37,147 nt of DNA from the NCBI GenBank assembly GCA_038239485.1, contig JBBSET010000040.1:1-37147 (forward strand). Direction: 5' to 3'. This DNA is from DASQEH01 sp038239485 (GTDB lineage: Bacteria > Actinomycetota > Actinomycetes > Propionibacteriales > Nocardioidaceae). Positions 31,886-37,147 of the stretch are shown piece by piece; position 1 is the first letter of the stretch, and each line of letters begins with the position of its first letter. The notes beneath the pieces were generated by a model, which saw only the letters and a list, made by a program, of their open reading frames with translations, was not told where the DNA came from and ran no database searches. Both the position numbers and the translations under genes were made by a program.

Positions 31886-32995
31886 ATGACTGCAGATCTG
31901 GCGTCGCGGATCCGGAGGGTGCAGTCGGCCATGGCCGGAACCGGTGTGGGGGGGCTGGTCGTCACGGCGGGAGCCGACCTCCGCTACCTCAGCGGGTACG
32001 ACGCCACGCCGCTCGAGCGGCTGACGGCCCTGGTGGTGCCGGCTGAAGCCGAGCCCGTCCTTGTCGTACCCGAGCTGGAGCGGGCCGAGGCGGACAAGTC
32101 ACCTGCTGCACTGATCGGGATGAGCGTGCTGCCCCACGGTGAGACTGACGACGCCTTCGGCCTGGTGATGTCGCTGCTCGACGGGGCCGAGGTCATCGCG
32201 GTCGACGACCACATGTGGGCGAGCCGGGTCTTCCGGCTGCAGCAGACGGCGCCGGGCGCGGACTGGAGACCCGCGTCGACCCTGATCTCCGGCCTGCGCA
32301 TGCGCAAGGGCAGCGACGAGATCGCTTCCCTGCGGCAGGCCGGCGCCGCCATCGACCGGGTGCATCGCCGGATGGGCCAGTTCCTCAAGGTCGGCAAGTC
32401 CGAGCGCGCCGCCGCCGTCCTCATCGCCGAGGCGATCCTCGAGGAGGGACACACGACCGCCGACTTCGTCATCGTCGGCTCCGGCCCCAACGGCGCCTCG
32501 CCCCACCATGCCGTCTCCGACCGGGTCATCGAGGAAGGTGACAGCGTCGTCGTCGACATCGGCGGGTCCACGGCTGACGGGTACTGCAGTGACTCGACCC
32601 GCACCTACGCGGTCGGCGCTGAGCCCGACGCCACCGTCATCGCCTACTACGACGTGCTCCTCGAGGCCCAGCGAACCCAGTGCGACTTCGCACGTCCCGG
32701 CGTGACGGCCGAGGCGGTCGACCGAGTCGGACGTGCGGTCATCACCGACGGCGGCTACGGCGAGCAGTTCATGCACCGCACCGGACACGGCATCGGCCTG
32801 GAGACCCACGAGGAGCCCTACATCGTCGAGGGCAACGAGCTGCTGCTCGAACCGGGGATGGCCTTCTCCATCGAGCCCGGTATCTACCTCGCCGGCCGGC
32901 ACGGCGCCCGGATCGAGGACATCGTGGTCACCACCGCCGACGGCATCGAGCGCCTCAACAGAACGACGCGAGAGCTCACGATCCTGGAGGGTTGA
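31886..32995 (+). CDS. Xaa-Pro aminopeptidase/dipeptidase family (M24)
   Basis: A 369-residue dimetal peptidase, the counterpart of mycobacterial PepE (Rv2089c). The N-terminal creatinase-like domain (about 1-130) includes DLRYLSGYDATPLERLTALV. In the pita-bread domain the metal ligands are Asp224 (VVDIGGS) and Asp236 (GYCSDSTRT), a His in HRTGHGIGLETHEEPY, a Glu in FSIEPGIYL and a Glu in GARIEDIV, so the site is complete. It would remove residues N-terminal to proline from peptides, possibly including proteasome products (inference). ATG 31886 follows a TAGAGT box by 6 bases. The stop overlaps the next gene's ATG (TGATG). Confidence 0.92.
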   Translation: MTADLASRIRRVQSAMAGTGVGGLVVTAGADLRYLSGYDATPLERLTALVVPAEAEPVLVVPELERAEADKSPAALIGMSVLPHGETDDAFGLVMSLLDGAEVIAVDDHMWASRVFRLQQTAPGADWRPASTLISGLRMRKGSDEIASLRQAGAAIDRVHRRMGQFLKVGKSERAAAVLIAEAILEEGHTTADFVIVGSGPNGASPHHAVSDRVIEEGDSVVVDIGGSTADGYCSDSTRTYAVGAEPDATVIAYYDVLLEAQRTQCDFARPGVTAEAVDRVGRAVITDGGYGEQFMHRTGHGIGLETHEEPYIVEGNELLLEPGMAFSIEPGIYLAGRHGARIEDIVVTTADGIERLNRTTRELTILEG

Positions 32996-33450
32996 TGACC
33001 GAACGCTCGATCGAGGACATCGACCGGTTGATCTGCCAGCTGCTCGCAGCCGACGGGCGCATGTCGTTCACCGAACTGGGCAAGCACACCGGACTGTCGA
33101 CCTCGGCGGTCCACCAGCGCGTCAAGAGGCTGGAGGCCCGCGGCGTCATCCGGGGGTACGGCGCCAGCATCGACTTCCGCGAGGTGGGGCTGCCGTTGAC
33201 GGCCTTCATCTCGATCCGTCCGATCGACCCCTCACAGCCGGACGACTCGCCGGTACGCCTCGCGGACATCACCGAGATCGAGGCGTGTCACTCGGTGGCC
33301 GGAGACGAGTCCTACATCTTGAAGGTGCGGGTGGCCGAGCCGAGTGATCTGGAAATGCTGCTCGCACGGATCAGGTTGGCGGCGAATGTCTCCACCCGGA
33401 CCACCATCGTCTTGTCGACTCCGTACGAGCAGCGCCCGCCGCAGTTCTAA
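32995..33450 (+). CDS. Lrp/AsnC-family transcriptional regulator
   Basis: A 151-residue regulator. The N-terminal helix-turn-helix (about 5-60) reads DIDRLICQLLAADGRMSFTELGK then GLSTSAVHQRVKRLEARGVI. The C-terminal RAM ligand-binding domain (about 65-140) contains IEACHSVAGDESYILKVRV, the conserved Lrp effector-site segment. ATG 32995 overlaps the peptidase stop and has GGAGGG upstream; earlier in-frame codons lie within the peptidase gene. It is convergent with kamA, so it is a reasonable candidate regulator of the lysine-degradation genes, whose divergent promoter region carries a long inverted repeat. Confidence 0.93.
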   Translation: MTERSIEDIDRLICQLLAADGRMSFTELGKHTGLSTSAVHQRVKRLEARGVIRGYGASIDFREVGLPLTAFISIRPIDPSQPDDSPVRLADITEIEACHSVAGDESYILKVRVAEPSDLEMLLARIRLAANVSTRTTIVLSTPYEQRPPQF

Positions 33451-33462
33451 GGCTGCGCGGCC

Positions 33463-33504
33463 GAAGAACGTGACTCCGACGTGGAAGAACGTGTCTCCGC
33501 GACG
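33463..33504. repeat. Two tandem 21-bp imperfect repeats between lrp and kamA
   Basis: The unit starts GAAGAACGTGACTCCG at 33463 and GAAGAACGTGTCTCCG at 33484: 15 of the first 16 bases agree, with a 21-bp period. It fills most of the 70-base convergent gap between the Lrp-type gene and kamA. Its role is unknown. Confidence 0.5.
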
Positions 33505-33520
33505 CGACACTGGGGGATAT

Positions 33521-34951
33521 CTAGACGGGGAGCCGCTCCTGCTCCTGGGCGGCCTCGCGCGATGCCTTCGCCGCCTGCTCGGCAGCGGCCAGGTGGTCAC
33601 CGGCGTGCTGGCGCCACCACTGCTGGCCGACTTCGGGCAGGGTGTGGATCGGGTCGTAGTAGTCGTAGGTCCGGGTCAGCGCCTCGGGATCCGCGAGCTC
33701 GATCGAGGTGCGGTAGTTCTTGGTCCAGTAGGAGATGCCGAACTCGCGGTCGTACGACTCCAGCTGGTGCACCCAGCGCTTGCCGACGAAGGGGACGTCA
33801 CACACGATCCGTGGCGTCGCGAACCCGGGCAGGTAGCCCATGATGCCGTGCTGGAGCTCCTGTGCCCTCGCCACGCTGACCCGCCAGTGCTCGCTGAACG
33901 GGATCATGTCGCACATGTAGAAGTAGTAGGGCATGATCTGCGCGCCGTCCAGCAACGCGAAGCACAGGTCGAGCAGGGTGTGCGCTTCGTCGTTGACCCC
34001 GCCCATCAGCACGCCCTGGTTGCGGACATCGCGGATGCCGGTGTCGAGCATCGCACGGGTCGCCTTCGCCACCAGGGGCGTCACCGAGTTGGCGTGGTTG
34101 ACGTGGGTATGGATGGCGATGGACGAGCCGCGCTGGTGCGCCTTCGTGGCCAGCCGTTCCATCCCGGCCCGGACGTCGTCTTGCAGCCAGTGCTGCGGCA
34201 GGCCCATCAGCGCCTTGGTCGCGAGCCTGATGTCGCGGATGTTGTCGACCTCGAGCACAGCGTCGACGAAGGCCTCGAGCCGCGCCCACGGCATGTTGGC
34301 CACGTCGCCGCCCGACACCACGACGTCGCGGACCTCGGGGTGGCGACGCAGGTACTCCAGCATCGAGTCGATCCTGTCGACGGGCTTGAGGGTGAACTTC
34401 AGCTTGTCGATGACGGGGGTGGAGTTACCCACCAGGTCCATCCGGGTGCAGTGCCCGCAGTACTGCGGGCAGGTCGAGAGCATCTCGGCGAGCACCTTGG
34501 TCGGGTACCGGTGGGTGAGGCCCTCGGCGACCCACATGTCGTGCTCGTGCAGGCTGTCCCGGGTTGCGTGGGGGTGGCTCGGCCAGTCGGTACGACGGTC
34601 GGAGAACACCGGCAGCATGTAGCGGCGGACCGGGTCGGCGTACATCGCCTCGGTGGTGGGGAGGCTCGACGGCACCATGGTGTTGACCATCTGGGGCGGG
34701 ACCAGCATCGACATGGTGGCGCGTTCGGCCTGGTCGCGCTCGAGGTCGGCGTAGAAGCGGTCGTCGAGGAGGCCGCCATAGACGGCCCGCAGCTGCTTGA
34801 TGTTCTTGACGCAGTGCGCACGCTGCCACTGCACCGAGGCCCAGTCGTCGGCTGTGACGTCCTTCCAGCCCGGAAGGCGGGTCCAGTCCGGTTCGACCAG
34901 CTCGCCTCGCCGGTAGGCGTAGGGCTGCTCCATGCCGCTGGGCGCGCTCAC
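33521..34951 (-). CDS. kamA: Lysine 2,3-aminomutase (radical SAM, PLP)
   Basis: A 476-residue radical SAM enzyme converting L-lysine to L-beta-lysine. The cluster motif CPQYCGHC (Cys161, Cys165, Cys168) binds the 4Fe-4S cluster. PLP is expected on Lys391 in DVPFVGKRW. The two acidic residues that hold the lysine epsilon-amino group in clostridial KamA have counterparts at Asp348 (YMCDMI) and Asp385 (IVCDVP), arguing for lysine over glutamate as substrate. The tail after about residue 420 is longer than in the compact family members. GTG 34951 has AGGAGG 6 bases upstream. It is divergent from kdd, the third-step enzyme of the same lysine degradation route. Confidence 0.9.
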   Translation of the reverse strand: MSAPSGMEQPYAYRRGELVEPDWTRLPGWKDVTADDWASVQWQRAHCVKNIKQLRAVYGGLLDDRFYADLERDQAERATMSMLVPPQMVNTMVPSSLPTTEAMYADPVRRYMLPVFSDRRTDWPSHPHATRDSLHEHDMWVAEGLTHRYPTKVLAEMLSTCPQYCGHCTRMDLVGNSTPVIDKLKFTLKPVDRIDSMLEYLRRHPEVRDVVVSGGDVANMPWARLEAFVDAVLEVDNIRDIRLATKALMGLPQHWLQDDVRAGMERLATKAHQRGSSIAIHTHVNHANSVTPLVAKATRAMLDTGIRDVRNQGVLMGGVNDEAHTLLDLCFALLDGAQIMPYYFYMCDMIPFSEHWRVSVARAQELQHGIMGYLPGFATPRIVCDVPFVGKRWVHQLESYDREFGISYWTKNYRTSIELADPEALTRTYDYYDPIHTLPEVGQQWWRQHAGDHLAAAEQAAKASREAAQEQERLPV

Positions 34952-35017
34952 ACTCGACCTCCTGAGGAATCACGTGACTGCTGAGTTGTTTGAGCTGATT
35001 TCTCATGCCAGAGTACG

Positions 35018-35059
35018 GGAAGATGTGCGGTAGCAGCAACGACATGCCGGACATCTTCC
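35018..35059. promoter_or_regulatory. Long imperfect inverted repeat between kamA and kdd (candidate operator)
   Basis: GGAAGATGTGCGG (35018-35030) and CCGGACATCTTCC (35047-35059) are 13-base arms that match at 12 positions, separated by 16 bases. It lies in the 135-base divergent region, next to an AT-rich patch (34985-35006) unusual for this window. A dimeric regulator such as the neighbouring Lrp/AsnC protein could bind here. Confidence 0.5.
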
Positions 35060-35086
35060 GGCCAGGCGCGCATGAGGGGAGACGAT

Positions 35087-36139
35087 GTGTCGAGCGACCC
35101 TACAGGGCTCCGTCGCGTGCTGGAGCCCGCCGGCGTGCTCCCGCAGGCGGCCCTGCGCCTTGACACCCACCGTGAGCTGGGCCCGGACGAGATCGCCGTC
35201 ACGGTGTCGCGGCTCAACCTGGACGCGGCGTCGTTCCGTCAGCTGACGACCAAGCACGGGGGAGACGGAGCCGCGGTCCGCGCCGAGGTGCTCGCGATCA
35301 TCTCCGCGCGCGGCAAGATGCAGAACCCGGTGACCGGGTCCGGAGGCATGCTCACCGGGGAGGTCGACGAGGTCGGCCCGGACGCGGCCTCGGACCTCGC
35401 GGTCGGCGACGCGATCACCACCCTCGTGTCGCTCACGCTGACCCCGCTGGTCGTGACCGACGGCCTCGAGAGCTGGGACGGCCTGAGCGAGCAGGTCCCC
35501 TGCCAGGGGTACGCGATCCTGTTCGGCCGGACCATCGCGGCCAGGCTCCCCACCGACCTGCCCACGCCGCTCGCCCTCGCGGTGATGGACGTCTGCGGCG
35601 CGCCCGCGCTGACGGCGCGCGTCGTGCGGCAGTACGCGGACCGGGGTTCTGCGCCGGTGGTCTGCGTGGTGGGGGGAGCGGGCAAGAGCGGGTCGCTGTC
35701 GCTGGCGGCGGCACGCGACGCCGGCGCCCGGCACACCATCGCGGTCGTCCCGGTCGCGCGTGAGGTGGACCTGCTCGCCGGCAGGGGGCTCGGGGACGAG
35801 GTCACGCTCGCCGACGCCCGTGACCCGGTCGCGCTGTCCGAGGCGGTGGCCAAGGCTGGCGGGCCGGCCGACATCACCGTCGTCTGCGTCGACGTGCCCG
35901 GCTGCGAGGGCGGAGCGATCCTGTCCACGGCACAGGGCGGCACGGTGATCTTCTTCTCGATGGCGACGTCCTTCACGGCGGCCGCACTCGGCGCCGAGGG
36001 CCTCGCCGCCGATGTCACGATGCTGATCGGCAACGGCTACGTCCCCGGTCATGCCGAGTACGCCCTGCACCTGCTACGGGCCCATGCAGGCGTCCGCGGC
36101 CTGTTCGAGGCCAGACTGGCCGCCGAGACGGCAAGATGA
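35087..36139 (+). CDS. kdd: L-erythro-3,5-diaminohexanoate dehydrogenase
   Basis: A 350-residue NAD(P)-dependent dehydrogenase that deaminates 3,5-diaminohexanoate to 5-amino-3-oxohexanoate in lysine degradation. The Rossmann part contains VVCVVGGAGKSGSLSLAAARDAG, and the N-terminal part (VLEPAGVLPQAALRLDTHRE, SRLNLDAASFRQL) is characteristic of Kdd. The C-terminal MLIGNGYVPGHAEYALHLLR is also conserved. GTG 35087 is preferred over ATG 35072 because a GAGGGGAGA ribosome site lies just upstream of it, and within the longer version. Its stop overlaps the following amidohydrolase start (ATGA), indicating one operon; the intermediate mutase (KamDE) would be expected nearby outside the window. Confidence 0.9.
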   Translation: MSSDPTGLRRVLEPAGVLPQAALRLDTHRELGPDEIAVTVSRLNLDAASFRQLTTKHGGDGAAVRAEVLAIISARGKMQNPVTGSGGMLTGEVDEVGPDAASDLAVGDAITTLVSLTLTPLVVTDGLESWDGLSEQVPCQGYAILFGRTIAARLPTDLPTPLALAVMDVCGAPALTARVVRQYADRGSAPVVCVVGGAGKSGSLSLAAARDAGARHTIAVVPVAREVDLLAGRGLGDEVTLADARDPVALSEAVAKAGGPADITVVCVDVPGCEGGAILSTAQGGTVIFFSMATSFTAAALGAEGLAADVTMLIGNGYVPGHAEYALHLLRAHAGVRGLFEARLAAETAR

Positions 36140-37147
36140 GCACCATGGGCCACCCGCCGAGCGTGCTGCTGCGTGGCGGGTCGGTGTATGCGCCGGGCGT
36201 GCCCGGTGCGACCGCCATTCTCACGGTGGGCGCCACGGTGGCCTGGGTCGGCGCCGACTCCGACGCCCCGAGCCGCGACGCCGACCAGGTCGTCGAGCTG
36301 CAGGGACGGCTCCTCACGCCGGGCTTCGTCGACGCCCACACCCACCTGGCGTCGACCGGCTTCGCGCTGGCGAGCCTGGACCTGTCGACGACCACCAGCC
36401 TCGGCGACGCGCTCGGCTCGCTGGAGCGAGCCGGCGCGGACCAGCCCGGTCCGGTCGTCTACGCGCACGGCTGGGACGAGACCCGCTGGGCCGAGGGTCG
36501 AGCACCCACGGCGGCGGAGGTCGACCGCGCGGTCGGGCATCGCGTCGCCAACCTCTCCCGGGTCGACGCGCACTCGGCCGGCGTGTCGACGGCGCTGCTG
36601 GAGCGGATGCCGGCCCTGGCCGGCCTGGACGGCTGGCGGGGCGACGGCGCCGTCGAACGCGACGCCCACCATGCGGCCCGCGGCGTGGTCGACGGGCTTC
36701 GCACGGCCGGCGACCGCGTCCGGGCGCTGCGGACCGCCCTGCTGCATGCCGCGAGCCGAGGCATCACCTCGGTGCACGAGCTCAATGCCCCCCACATCGC
36801 GCCTTACTCCGACTTCGCTGCGATCCGGGAGCTCTCGGCAGAGCAGGTCCTCCCTGAGGTCGTCGCGTACTGGGGCGCCCCACCCGGCGACATCGACGGC
36901 GACGTCGCCGGCTACGCGGGCGACTTCTGCGTCGACGGCGCGCTCGGGTCCCGGACTGCGGCACTGAGCCAGCCGTACGCCGACGCCGACACGTCCGGGC
37001 ATCTCTATCTCGACCGAGACCAGGTCCGCCGGCATGTCGTCGCGTGCACCGAGCGCGACAGGCAGGCTGGCTTCCACGCGATCGGGGACCGCGCACTTGT
37101 CGAGGTCGTCGCCGGCTGCGTGGCCGCCGCGGACGAGCTCGGAGATG
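36136..37147 (+). CDS. Amidohydrolase family 3 (YtcJ-like), 3' end beyond the window
   Basis: At least 337 residues are open to the right edge. The N-terminus GSVYAPG and the metal-binding FVDAHTHL near residue 67 are typical of metal-dependent amidohydrolases. The later YAHGWDETRW, FCVDGALGSRTAALSQPY and GFHAIGDRA (metal His) place it in the YtcJ-like branch of family 3. ATG 36136 overlaps the kdd stop, so it is translated with kdd. A hydrolytic role on an acylated or cyclised amine in lysine degradation is an inference from position only. The C-terminus is missing. Confidence 0.85.
   Translation, partial: MSTMGHPPSVLLRGGSVYAPGVPGATAILTVGATVAWVGADSDAPSRDADQVVELQGRLLTPGFVDAHTHLASTGFALASLDLSTTTSLGDALGSLERAGADQPGPVVYAHGWDETRWAEGRAPTAAEVDRAVGHRVANLSRVDAHSAGVSTALLERMPALAGLDGWRGDGAVERDAHHAARGVVDGLRTAGDRVRALRTALLHAASRGITSVHELNAPHIAPYSDFAAIRELSAEQVLPEVVAYWGAPPGDIDGDVAGYAGDFCVDGALGSRTAALSQPYADADTSGHLYLDRDQVRRHVVACTERDRQAGFHAIGDRALVEVVAGCVAAADELGD

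Noticed and set aside
33344..34984. A 546-codon plus-strand frame opposite kamA
   Set aside because: It overlaps the radical SAM gene completely and has biased His/Val/Gly composition without recognisable motifs.
1..37147. tRNA or rRNA genes, CRISPR arrays, transposases, prophage genes or attachment sites
   Set aside because: No stretch showed tRNA cloverleaf or rRNA sequence, regularly spaced repeats, or mobile-element proteins. Genes tile the window almost without gaps.

Overview
The window is very GC-rich chromosomal DNA from an actinobacterium. It carries the complete Pup-proteasome locus plus the flanking genes usually found with it. A KamA/Kdd lysine-degradation cluster, an FKBP lipoprotein between pafA and pafB, and many leaderless-type TAGNNT promoters fit a member of the Propionibacteriales, probably Nocardioidaceae. 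That family-level call is an inference from gene content, not a measurement. The gene set from the Xaa-Pro peptidase to the PAC2 gene parallels M. tuberculosis Rv2089c-Rv2125 (pepE, 5'-3' exonuclease, helY, tatA, pafC, pafB, pafA, prcA, prcB, pup, dop, mpa, trmI, RecB-like nuclease, metH, PAC2).

Layout. 1-1604: tail of an NCS1-type permease overlapping an amidase. 1783-6983: a PAC2-family gene divergent from cobalamin-dependent methionine synthase (metH) and a HAD phosphatase. 7092-13129: a five-gene oligopeptide-type ABC importer with a strong hairpin after the binding-protein gene. 13217-16465: a RecB-like Fe-S nuclease (minus strand) divergent from a site-2 protease, then TrmI. 16551-24222: the proteasome core, comprising Mpa/ARC ATPase, an AlkA-like glycosylase on the opposite strand, Dop, Pup, PrcB, PrcA and PafA. 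24277-27611: FKBP lipoprotein, PafB, PafC and TatA. 27722-30861: a small unknown gene and the HelY helicase. 30925-33450: 5'-3' exonuclease (minus) back to back with an Xaa-Pro peptidase and an Lrp/AsnC regulator. 33521-37147: lysine 2,3-aminomutase (minus) divergent from 3,5-diaminohexanoate dehydrogenase and an amidohydrolase that runs off the window.

How it works together. Pup (ending GGE) is ligated to substrates by PafA and removed by Dop. Mpa unfolds pupylated proteins into the PrcAB core. PafB and PafC form the WYL-domain regulator of the mycobacterial LexA-independent DNA-damage response. The most interesting signal I found is that both minus-strand DNA-repair genes embedded in this locus, the RecB-like nuclease and the AlkA-like glycosylase, have upstream sequences resembling the RecA-NDp promoter read by PafBC, with the exact 8-bp spacer and a leaderless start. 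That would make the locus a self-contained damage-response circuit. Other notable points are repeated leaderless promoters, candidate mini-ORFs overlapping the pup and helY starts, a Shine-Dalgarno-masking hairpin before mpa, absence of tatC from its usual place, and a long imperfect inverted repeat between kamA and kdd.

No rRNA, tRNA, CRISPR array, insertion sequence or prophage gene was recognised. No stretch longer than about 200 bases lacks a gene.
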